DNA of 64,000 bases, taken from assembly GCA_029531795.1 (NCBI GenBank), contig JAPEIS010000001.1, forward strand, positions 5,828,001 through 5,892,000, read 5' to 3'. The stretch's first letter is position 1; each line of letters starts with the position of its first letter. This document shows positions 1 to 9,884 of this stretch, one piece after another. Origin of the DNA: Sclerotinia nivalis. Taxonomy: Eukaryota; Ascomycota; Leotiomycetes; Helotiales; Sclerotiniaceae. A program made the translations under genes and the position numbers. The notes beneath the pieces were generated by a model. That model was given only the letters and a program-made list of their open reading frames with translations. It did not search any database and was not told where the DNA came from.

Positions 1-810
1 GAGGCTTGGATTATTTCTGTATGATTTCGTGAGATGATCGCGGAAAAGAGAATGAAATGCGGGTTATCGTGATTCGCTGCAAGTTGGACTGTCACGGCAG
101 TAAATAGGTGAAGCTGCAGTATAATGTCTTGGTATCGAATTAATGTTTGGTTGAACGAATGGATGCCCGTTAAATGGCGAAAAAGTCCTAAAAAGGAGGA
201 GAGTTGAAGTTTCACCAAACGATTGAGAAATTATTGAAATGAGTTGGTTGATGGAAGGAAAGATTCAATCTTTCAATTGTTTGAAAGGTAGAAGTGAAAA
301 AGTTAAGAGCGGGGGAGCAGCTTAGCAGCTTAGCAGCGGGAACGAATGAATGAAATGATAATGTTGGCTCCAACCAGTGACCCAGCCAAAGATTCTTGAA
401 TCTTTAATTTTTGGAAGGAAGAATGATTTGAGGTCGAAGAAATGACTTTGAAGAGGTTCACCAGATGGTCCACGAGGGTCAAGTAGGAAGGGGAATACAA
501 AAAGGAAGTTTAAAGCATCAACCCCTGCCTACCTTTTGGGGGGTGATATCACCTTTTTCTTATACTTTGCCTACATGTTAGAAATTATGAACATTCTACC
601 GTTCCTCGAGACGGTGGCGTCCGTGGGTCTTCACAGGTATACAACTACACTGCATTAGGTAGAAGTAGAAGAAGCTGAGATGAATAAGAAGTAACGATTG
701 GATTCTTGGCGTTGATGGATTTTTCCAAATTTCAGCATATAAAAGTGATTGAAGCGAGAAGAAGTGGAAAAGGTTAAGGCATGGTATGAAATTGATACCT
801 CTTTTGGTAT

Positions 811-862
811 GGATTAAATGGATTAAATGGATTAGATGGATTAGATGGATTAGATGGATTAA
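811..862. repeat. 9-bp tandem repeat
   Basis: Direct reading shows nearly six copies of a 9-bp unit, ggattaaat changing to ggattagat. It is a minisatellite-like tract in non-coding DNA; the minus-strand frame through it only encodes a Pro-Ser-Asn run and is not taken as a gene. Confidence 0.8.
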
Positions 863-1080
863 TTTTACTACTAGGTATACGGAGTATGTGCTTACTGTAT
901 GGAATAGAGTACAGGACCAAGCGCTTTGATGATCGTGGGGGATGGGATGTGATGTGGAATACCGAATACCCTAGTACTCTGAGTTTTCCCGCCAAAGTTC
1001 AACCCACACTTATTAATAAGTTGTATGGCCTTCCGCTGGTGTGTGCTCGGGCACTTTTCTTCTCAAGTGGGGTAGAAAAT

Positions 1081-1141
1081 ACCTACCTACACCTATCTAC
1101 ACCTCCTACCTACACCTACCTACACCTACCTACACCTGCCT
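1081..1141. repeat. CTACACCTAC-type short tandem repeat
   Basis: A run of imperfect ctacctacac / ctacaccta units. It is not the TTAGGG-type telomere repeat. No gene is associated with it. Confidence 0.7.
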
Positions 1142-2554
1142 AGTAATATCCCATGTTCCAACAATTCTTATTGGTCAAAATGCTGGCCGATCTTAAATGC
1201 ATATCCCCAATCATTTATTGAGAAGTTGCCATTTTTAGCACGTAAGCGAACTGTTCATGATGCGGGTTTGAAAAAGTTAAAAAAATATCCTATCGGTACT
1301 ACTACACTCCCTTGTTTATTTTGAATGTAAGGGTATCGACTGGTCAGTTTCATCTAAGAAGCGACTGCAGCTTTTCAAGGTTTGCAGCCAAACGACCTTC
1401 CAACGCGGTTACAAAAAACACAACATCCAATCTTTGCAAATATATTGAATTACCTTTGCATGCATTACATGACTAGCTTAGGAAATCTCTTTTCTTTCCA
1501 TGTACCAAGGTATCTTCTACCAAACATCATTCGTTCAAGGGTTTTCCGCTTGGGAAGACTTGGTCGGTTAAATGTCCATCAGCTTTCCATGTTTTGGCGT
1601 CAAAGAGCGACTATTTTCCCAGCTTACTTACTCATGATGATTTGCTTTGGTCCAGTCAAATAAGGGTCAAATTATCCTCTTTTCTGCCATTAACTCGTTG
1701 TAGTTTGGATATTCCATCAAACTAATTTCTTGGGCGGTTGGACCCTGACTCTCGACTTTCAACGAGTCTACATGCGATGAAGGTACAGCAGTAGAGCATG
1801 CATGATTACTGGTACTAGGTAGTAACAACATAGGAGAACAAGAAAACTATCCGAAATGGAAATCTTCAGAATTTTCAGACCAAAATTTCGATCTGGAGTT
1901 ACCCTCTACCACATCCCAGTATCATGAATTCTCTCGAAATTCACGTACATTTTGTGGAGAGTTTTGCCATATCTTTTTTTCGCCAAGCTGCATACACGAA
2001 CTGCCATTCAAAGGATTATACTAGAAGCATTTAAACGATTGGCTTTTTAACAGTACCATACGATCAATCAATGAAGGTATGAGCATGTTTCTATCCTCTT
2101 CGTCCTACAAGGATGACAAGTCTATTCAGCTATTTGTTACATTTTTTACATTTCCCTTCTTCCTGGTATCATCAGTGTAGCCCTCGACGATAAAAAACGG
2201 TTGCGCCAATACAACCTGTCCCGACCTTCATCCACCGGGAGATGTCAGCCGTCAGCATTTATGTATCACATCTTTTACTTTCCGCATTGCACGTTTTCTA
2301 AATATCAAGCCTCAAAACAAGGAAATCGTTAAACGATGAGGATTAGAGTTTGTGTTCGAAAAGTGTCCATCTACGCCACAAGGGGCATGTTGTTAAGCCT
2401 CTCAGATCCCTTCCGTTGGCACTGACCGTCCTCAGACCTTTTTGACACCTGCGCAGCAAACTTTCCAATGTACCAGCATTTTTAAGGATTGTGATTTCAG
2501 ATACCACCTAACCGGCATCTAACCACCACCCGAGGAAATTTATTATGGACCATA

Positions 2555-3104
2555 TCAAACCTCATTGATTATTCCCGTTGGTACAACATCAAGATAGGGG
2601 AACTTCAAAATTCGATCCTCCAGCCAAAAGACCTTCACTTCAACATATTTCCTTCCCCTCGGCTTAACCGAGATGGCATTTTTCGCTTCCTTTATCAAAC
2701 CAAGGATACATTCAAGGATCATCAGAACAGCATCTCGGGTCACCATAAAATCCATGTGGTGTTCCCCCAAAAGATCATCAAAGCCTCATTCAAAATTTGG
2801 AGAACGGGAATCGGAGTTTTTTGGATGGGCATTCATCAAAACTCAATCTGACCTTCATCTCATCAATACGATTCTGTACTTCTACGCCATATGGAATCCT
2901 GGATTTGGTATACAACATTGAGTAAATAAATAATTCAACAGCTAAAGACCCAAACACAGCCCAAAGTCGTGCACATATAAAACACATAATATCGATATGA
3001 CGCTCATCAGGTCGCAGAATAAACATCAGACGGATACCTAGGATAGTAGTTTTGATACCATCCACAATTAAGAGTTCGGTATCATTCTGAAACAAGAACC
3101 GCAA
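2555..3104 (-). pseudogene. possible degraded orphan gene (relic)
   Basis: Two minus-strand open frames, 3104-2790 (about 104 codons) and 2770-2555 (about 71 codons), abut but lie in different frames, and neither has a convincing ATG. Their translations look protein-like: a hydrophobic middle segment, then IDEMKVRLSFDE, then RDAVLMILECILG in the second frame. The third frame across the junction contains LQILNEALMIFWGNTTW, which resembles the NEAL-xxxW-xNT signature common in fungal orphan proteins that follow 2EXR-like domains. I infer a frameshifted relic. It may equally be chance. Confidence 0.2.
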
Positions 3105-5058
3105 GGAAGTTTCCGGAAAATGCTTTCACCGCCTCCCGCCCAACTCATCGTCCACATGAGTCAAATTTTTCTTTTTTTTTCTTTCATAACTTTTGAATTC
3201 TCCCAGTGGTGGAGTTTCGTACTGCGTTGGCATGTTTCTTTGTGCGAGCTGTCGAGACTATGGAATCTTATATGCATAATGTATTAACACATCTCATATA
3301 CATATGGATTTATGTAGGTACAGTACGATATACCGGGTAATGCTTGCATTTAGCACCGGTAGAAATGAATGAACGTATGACAAGCGAGTGCTCGTGCTTT
3401 TATTAGACGATTAGACGATCTGGGCGCAATGAGTGGATTTTGAGGGCTAGATCGTAGTCGAATAATCACAGTTTTTATCTTTTGTATGAAAACGACTGGC
3501 AACTTTTTTATGTCTAGATTTTAGATTCCATGCTTCCATTGCATGTGTTTCTTGCACATCGTTGAGGCCTGTTCACATTTTCAGTCTTTACTGTCTCAAA
3601 CGCATCACTCAGCATCCAAATATAAGATTACTCTTCTCGCATGCAGCAGTAGCCAGCCTTTCAGTATTCTCCGATGCCTCTCATTGGGAATCCAATCGTC
3701 GAATGATTAGCGCCTGTTTATCAGATCACAAGGACTGCAATTCCTCTCGATCCTAAATATCAAAGTAACTTTTATGAAAAACGTGACGGGTAGAATTATG
3801 TCCTCAAATTTCAATCCTTCTTCTACTCGTGTGCCAATGTCGACTGTAAGCCCGTTTTACGTTTTACGGCATCTGTCTGGCTGGTACAGGAATTATCTAA
3901 TTTGTCACACATGATCAGATCAACAAACAGTTCCTATGAGTACTCCTTCACAATGTCTACTCCTGACCGCGGTACTCTCTCCCCTTCCCACTACTTTTTC
4001 TAATTCTACTGTCAAACGCTCACACAACACTGCAAATCCGTAATACTTATATACATACATACCCATCCCAAGAAAAACAAGTAGATAAATATACTTCTCC
4101 CTCTCCCTCTCTCCTTCACCAACCGCCTACCACCAACCAACTAATTAATAACAATCCCACCAAAAACCATTCTCATACCTTTTCACCACCCCTCATCCCC
4201 TTCTCACCTTCTTCTCACCACCTCTCATCCTTTTCACCATTTCCTTCTTATCTCCAAAGATATACCCCAGGAACATATCAACATATCAACATATCAACAT
4301 ATCAATCATCCAAAGAAATACACACTCAATAAATACACACTCAATAAATACACTTCCAAACCATCTCCCAAACCATCTCCCAAACCATCTCCCCAAATAC
4401 TATAATATCCCTAATTATTAATCATTTGAGTAAAATACTAGATACTTTGTATAATTTCCATTTAATTCATTTCATTTCATTTCTTTTCCTTTCCTCTATA
4501 ACCTATTCGATATATTCAACACACCCCATCTCCAAATCTCCAAATACTATAATGATAATAATAGTAATAGATAGTGATACAAGAGGCCATCCATACATAC
4601 ATAGCCCGATATCCCAAGTATCCCAAGTATTTACAGGATCCCAAGGAGCAATATACCGTATACACCCAGTTGCACCCAATTACACACATACTCCTTTTAA
4701 TTAAAATATCCGTTCGACATACGATACTAGACTAGGTAATCTTACTATCAAGAAGAAATACTCATCATAGATGCATCCTATCTACCAGGATATCCAGCCG
4801 TAATTCAAAGCTATATCCTGTCCTGTCCTATCCTATCTTATCCAATCCAATCCGATCGAGCCGAAAAGCCATGCCGTACCATACCATGCCAAACCATTCC
4901 CATTCCATTCCATTCCTATGCAATGCTGCCATGCTGATATATATCGATATCCAAAAGACGAAAGCCAAGCCGAGCCAAGCTCAAACCAATACCTGGTTTA
5001 TACTTCATGAAATCACCAAAATTCACAAAATTCCACCAATTTCCACATGCCTATTGAT
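3105..5058. other. intergenic, low complexity
   Basis: No supportable gene. From about 3960 to 4420 the plus strand is strikingly C/T/A-rich with almost no G, then grades into AT-rich sequence with short tandem repeats. This could be a pyrimidine-rich leader or promoter on the plus strand with no gene following, or simply the 3' flank of the convergent Atos-type gene that ends at 5059. Confidence 0.5.
4273..4395. repeat. cluster of three short tandem repeats
   Basis: Three adjoining simple repeats can be read directly: catatcaa (8 bp, four copies, about 4274-4305), an aatacacactcaat-type unit (about 4316-4352), and caaaccatctcc (12 bp, three copies, about 4357-4393). All are non-coding. Confidence 0.8.
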
Positions 5059-7546
5059 TTAAATCAAACCCTCATTCATATCCTCGCTTCTAGGTCCCAC
5101 TTTCCCTTCATCTCCTCCACTCATCTCCATCGATAATCCTACGCCTAATTCCCTCAATCTCGTTGCCAATAAACCTTCAGCTGGAGATTGTCTCCCCTCT
5201 CTACTAGAACTATTTCCTCTTGCAGACGAGTATGCATTACCACCGTAACCCCGATCTCCTTCACTCAACTTATCATAGAAACTCATACCAGCACCCACAT
5301 CCATTCCACCCATTTCTACCTCCCCAAACGCTGTACCCGGTCTCAGAGTCTCTGAAGATATTGATGATTGACCCGATTCCAAATCTAGCGGTCCAAGATT
5401 CCTCTCTATGTCCATCGCATCCCTTTTTGAAGGGAACTGAAAAGGAATAGGACCCACCACTCCTCCTCTCGATCCACCATCATCGCCGCCAAAATCAAAA
5501 TTCTTATTTCCACTCAAAGGAAACCCCGAGCTCCTCCTTCGAAATGCCTTTTCCGCTGCCAATGCCGCGCCCGCAACCCCAAAGTTCGAATCCCGCACTG
5601 CTTTGTAAGTAGTAAATCTCGGTTCTGGGAATGTGATATCATTGCGTAGTTTTTCTTTGCCATCCGGTACGCGGTTGGCGAAGACGACACGGATACTTTT
5701 GTAAAGGTAGTAGCGACCTCGAGTTGGAGAGCAAATATGAATATGGACGAGATAGCGGAGGGTGGGTCTTTCAACGAGTGGATCGATGGTCGGTGCTGAT
5801 AAATGAGGCGAGGAGGAAAGTGCTGAATCAATTATCGGTCCAGCAGAGTAGCTACGCTGACGAATGAACGTCTTCGTGCCCGGTTCCATACCCGTTAGAT
5901 CATATGGGACGAGGAATAATTTGACAGCTGTTTTGTTAGGATTCTTGATGATGATTTGTAATTGGCCCTTTTCGGGGATACGATAGCTACCCCCTGGCGG
6001 TGCTCGCGGGGAAGTTGATCGACGTTTTTGTTTTTCTGCCCTACGTAATTCTCGTTCTGAGACTTGTCCTGAATTTTGAGGGTCGGTGTCAAAATCATCC
6101 AAATGTGTTCGGTCCAGGGTAGCATTTCTCCTCCTCTTTTGACTATCCTTTGTCTTTTCGGGACTTGGCAACCCATTTTCTAGATCAATACAACCAACGT
6201 ACGGACTAGGCCCATCTTCAGACTTTCCTCTTCGACCATGGTTTGTGGATTCATAGTCATAGAATACTGCTGGAAAAGGCAAGGTCACATGGGGTGGACA
6301 TTTTAGACTCGATTTGCATTTTCCGAAACCCAGCACCCCTATCTGAGCAACAAAGTCGAGTGGTTTTGAGGGCGTAGTAGACATTCGTCCCCGGAGAATA
6401 CTCTCTTCGTATGATCCGACCATTGAAGCATGCAAAGGTGATACGTCAGAAAATGAAGGTCTCCTTGACCGGGAGAAAATCGGTGTTTGCGGGGAAGAAG
6501 TCGAGTGTGGCATCGTGTTAGAAGCGAGGGATTTCCTAGGTTGATGGGCTTGGTAGGGGTATGAATTATCTCTCCTGAGACTCGGTAAAGGTTTGTTAAA
6601 TGTAGCGGACGTCGGTATAGAAGGATTTGAATGTATTGAATGTGAAGCTTGTAAAGTATGACGTCTTGAATTAGTTCTGGGTGTCCCGGGACTAATGTCT
6701 ATCGGATTTAATTGGGAACTAAATTCTAAATCGTCGTTACTTTCTGATTGTACTAAAGGACTTGTTGGTGCTTTGAGTACAAAGCTCGAAGAGAATGAGG
6801 AGGATAGTGATGGAGCACGAGTTCTTGATCCCAGATCTGGTTCGAGTCTATACACCGATGGAAACCGCGGATCGAGTTGGAAAGGAGTAAAGTTTCGCGG
6901 AGGAGATGTAGCAAGCCATGGTAAATTTCCTGCGCCAAAATTCTTTATATTCTGTCCTAAACCACCAGATATGTTTTGTTGTGGCCCATCTGTAAAATCC
7001 CCACTGTGTAAAGCGGATCTTGGTCGTTCAATTTCTAGACCGGCTTGAGATCTCTGTTTATCTACCGAAGAGGGTCTCACAATATTGGATATTTCGGCAG
7101 ATGGCAATAGAGGAGATGAATTCGTTTGATTCGAGGAAGTCTTTCGAGGAGGAGTTTCCGCGCTCTGACCACAAAGTAGGGACTCAAACTGTATTCACCG
7201 TCAATACAACATCACAAGAACCAGCGTTTAATGATTCACATACATTGTAATTCGGTAACCAATTTGGACTTTCGCCCCTTTTCAACCTCTCCATAAACTC
7301 TCCTCTATCTGATGTGCCGTTGTATAAATTGAAGCTTGTATCCAACCCCAATGTCGGTATAGGTTTTGATCCCTCCGGAGTATCTGGCACAGGACCTTCA
7401 CATAATTCCGTCCTAATGCTTTCCTCACTGTCTTTCCTCACAATCGTTCTTCTCCCCGGTGGCGTCGTAGAGGTAGGTGACATTTTCGATTTTTGAATGG
7501 GCAATATCTCTCGGCCGTCACCGAGGTCATCTTGAAAAATGGGCAT
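5059..7546 (-). CDS. Atos/FAM214-type conserved-domain protein (DUF4210 + Chromosome_seg)
   Basis: A two-exon gene: 7546-7244 and 7164-5059. The intron of about 79 nt has a GTATGT donor and a GGTCAG acceptor, joins in phase 0, and gives about 802 residues. Residues 352-405 hold SYEESILRGRM followed by VAQIGVLGFGKCK and HVTLPFPAVFYD, the pattern of the Atos-like DUF4210 domain. Residues 494-620 hold SYRIPEKGQLQIIIKNPNKT, VKLFLVPYDLTGM and LRYLVHIHICSPTRGRYYL, the C-terminal Chromosome_seg domain. Metazoan members (FAM214A/B, Drosophila Atossa) are nuclear regulators; a fission-yeast relative is annotated as a meiotic chromosome segregation protein. The N-terminal 350 residues are Ser/Pro-rich and probably disordered. 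A second in-frame ATG lies 21 codons downstream. It is divergent from FYV7 across about 680 bp. Family assignment is firm; the cellular role in this fungus is not known from sequence. Confidence 0.88.
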
Positions 7547-8226
7547 GATGAATGGTGTATGAATGGAGCCTTTGGTTTTGCTCCTTTTCGTTTGGTTACG
7601 AGGACATTTTAACTTAATTTCGAAATAATCCGGATAGGAAGAGAGGTTTTATGTGTAGAAGTATTGGAGGAATGATGTCGTAAACGAAGCGGGGACGAGC
7701 GTTCCTATTCCTTTGTCCCTGCCGATGTGATGTAGTATTGTATGCAGGAGCTTGTACAGAGTACAAATGAAAGAAAGGATAAGATAATGATCTGATATTT
7801 TGATAGGAATATATGTAACAACAGAGGATTTTAAACCATTTTCGTTCAATAACTTAAGTAATAAGAATGCAATACTTCCATATAAACGCATATGTAGTTA
7901 TGTAAATCTTATAGAGGAGAAATGAATGTGTATAACAAGACAAGAAGACAACAATCTTTATGCTGTATGATGACTTCTGATACTTGATTACTTGCGCGGG
8001 ATGCCCACCAATTCCCACTATTCTGCCGTTATTGGCTCTAGCGTGTCCGGGTATCATGTCATGCGAATTGGGGTGCTGAGCAAATTCCTGCAGGCTGTAC
8101 CCACTAAAATTTTCTCAAGCACACGACCCTTCCAATTCGATTCATTCCACCAAAAACCATACCACGTCCTCGATCCTCGTATTCCCATTCCAATATCAGA
8201 ACACTTTTGACTCAACAAATTCCACA
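7547..8226. promoter_or_regulatory. divergent intergenic region, Atos-type gene / FYV7
   Basis: The 680-bp space between two outward-reading start codons must contain both promoters. I see AT-rich sequence near 7740-7960 and no motif I would name with confidence. Confidence 0.45.
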
Positions 8227-8898
8227 ATGGCCCCCACCAAACGCCCCCGCGAAGAAGATACCACATCACGCTCAACCACCAAAAAGCCTCGCCATGGCTT
8301 CAAGGTTGGTCCTGACAATTTGCCTGATGGAACTTGGCGTCGGAAGGTTATTGCGATTAAGAAGGATTTAATCCATAAGGCAAAAGTCAAGAAGGCGTAT
8401 GCGAAATTGAAGGCGAAGGAACCCTTGAAGGAGGATAGGAATTTGTACGTCGAGAATGAGAAAAAGGAAGACGAGTTAGAAAGGAATGAGGAAGGTGAGG
8501 AGGTCGCCGAAGGAGAAGAAGCAGTGGAGCTACATCCGCAAAGAAAAGCTATGCTTGATGAGCCGGAAACCGACACCGTTGCCAAAGGCGTTCCACGGTA
8601 TTCGAACAATTCTGAAGATGTGAAGGACAAGAAGAGGGAAAGAGGTGAAAAGAGAGGGGCAAAGCCGGCATATTTTGCAAAAGAATTAGCATTTGCGGAA
8701 AAGCAAAAGGCAGAACAGATGGCCAAAAGAGAAGATTTTGAGAGGAAGGAAAGGGAGAAGAAGACTAAGATTGAGGAGAGGGAGAGATTTAGAAGGCAGA
8801 TGGCTAAGGCTAGGAGCGGGGGCAAGAACGGTCAGAGGAAATTAGGGAGGGAGAGCCAGGTTTTATTGGAGAAGGTCAAGAAGGTTGTTGGTAATTGA
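8227..8898 (+). CDS. FYV7: rRNA-processing protein Fyv7
   Basis: A single-exon frame of 223 residues with ATG in a CACAATGGC context. The start reads MAPTKRPREED, followed by the HGFKVGPDNLPDGTWRRK block typical of fungal Fyv7. The rest is very Lys/Glu/Arg-rich with predicted coiled coil and repeated KxKK motifs, and KPAYFAKELAFAEKQK near the C-terminus. Fyv7 is a nucleolar factor needed for early 35S pre-rRNA cleavage and 18S rRNA production in the small-subunit processome. Length and charge profile fit the family. The long minus-strand frame opposite it (8196-8825) mirrors its codon use and is not a gene. Confidence 0.88.
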   Translation: MAPTKRPREEDTTSRSTTKKPRHGFKVGPDNLPDGTWRRKVIAIKKDLIHKAKVKKAYAKLKAKEPLKEDRNLYVENEKKEDELERNEEGEEVAEGEEAVELHPQRKAMLDEPETDTVAKGVPRYSNNSEDVKDKKRERGEKRGAKPAYFAKELAFAEKQKAEQMAKREDFERKEREKKTKIEERERFRRQMAKARSGGKNGQRKLGRESQVLLEKVKKVVGN

Positions 8899-9350
8899 GA
8901 CAATAGTGGTAATATGGGAAAGGAAAAGAAAGGAAGTGCGGAAAGCTTAGTGTTCGAACGGCAATACAGGGTTCACGGTATTAATGGATGTTAAGGCAGT
9001 TGCAGGTAGCGAGGGAAAGATTGGAGAGACTTATGATACCCATGAAAGTCATCGCAGATGAACTGCACGGAGATTTCTTCTCTAGGTTTATGGCGTTATG
9101 GCCGATGCTCCTAACAAGCGTTTATGTATGCACCATGGCGCTTGATTGAAGGCACATTCAGTCTCCTATATCGAATAGAGGTTTGGGATTATATCTTCAC
9201 GGAAATCTGCAATTTGGGTTGACAGGATATCTCATTAAATCATCGCTATGCTATATATGCTGTGTTCTTCACTGTACTATCCTACAGTTCATATATTCCT
9301 CCCTCTGTTCTGGGCTAGTTCATCCAGATTTCTCCTTCCCTCCTGTGAGA
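8899..9350. other. intergenic, 3' flank of FYV7
   Basis: Nothing beyond the expected 3' flank is visible. Composition changes abruptly near 9340, where the AT-rich block begins. Confidence 0.4.
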
Positions 9351-9870
9351 ATTCCTAATAAGTTATTAAATCACTTAATAATATTTACCGAACCAATGGT
9401 TATATGATCACGTGATATATTAATAATATGATTTCATTTTATTAAATTTTATTATTATATAAAATTTCGATCATATATTATATCAGAATGATTTATAGTG
9501 GAATAGAATGAAATGGAAGCATATAGAATTTTCTTATTCTCAGATTGAATACTATTGGTTATTATTTCCTTTTATTATACAAAATGATTCTATAAGATTC
9601 GATTTAAATCGATCCTATTTATAATCATAGAATAGTGTAGAATCTCATTAAAATCTATAAATACGAAGATCTTCTTCAAAGAATTCTTCGAAAAAGCAAG
9701 CAGATAAAATTCAATATTCAATATATATATACAATTCTGACTTCAACTCTATTATTCATATATTCGATCACTCCTAAGCTAAATACGACTAAGTCTTCCA
9801 CTATTATAGTAAATAATATTATAGTATTATTATTATATTATTTATTATTATCCGATCAACCTCCTCCGAG
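9351..9870. mobile_element. AT-rich block, possible solo LTR or TE remnant
   Basis: About 500 bp of sharply AT-rich DNA lies between FYV7 and the 3' end of the CCCH protein gene. It contains a perfect atcacgtgat palindrome near its left edge and a stretch around 9660-9810 whose words (cttcttcaaagaattcttc, aagcaagcagataaaattc, ctaagctaaatacgac) resemble the 3' parts of copia-type LTRs in Sclerotiniaceae as I remember them. No clear terminal inverted bases or target duplication could be fixed. RIP is an alternative explanation. Confidence 0.3.
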
Positions 9871-9884
9871 ACCTCCATCCTAAT

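Larger units (their letters stand above)
1..2554. other. intergenic, no supportable gene
   Basis: No open frame here has a codable length, a good start context or a family resemblance. The stretch holds short simple repeats: a 9-bp unit (ggattaaat/ggattagat) at about 811-862 and a CTACACCTAC-type run at 1081-1141. The rest is unique, moderately AT-rich DNA. An untranslated region of a gene left of the window cannot be excluded. Confidence 0.5.

Noticed and set aside
4426..4704. 92-codon plus-strand frame
   Set aside because: Low-complexity Ile/Ser/Thr/His translation of repeat-rich DNA.
5575..5600. tRNA B-box-like word gttcgaatccc
   Set aside because: It sits inside the coding exon of the Atos-type gene, with no A box or acceptor stem at the right distance.
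8196..8825. 209-codon minus-strand frame opposite FYV7
   Set aside because: It mirrors the Lys/Glu-rich codons of FYV7 as Ser/Phe/Leu; the plus-strand product is a recognised family member.
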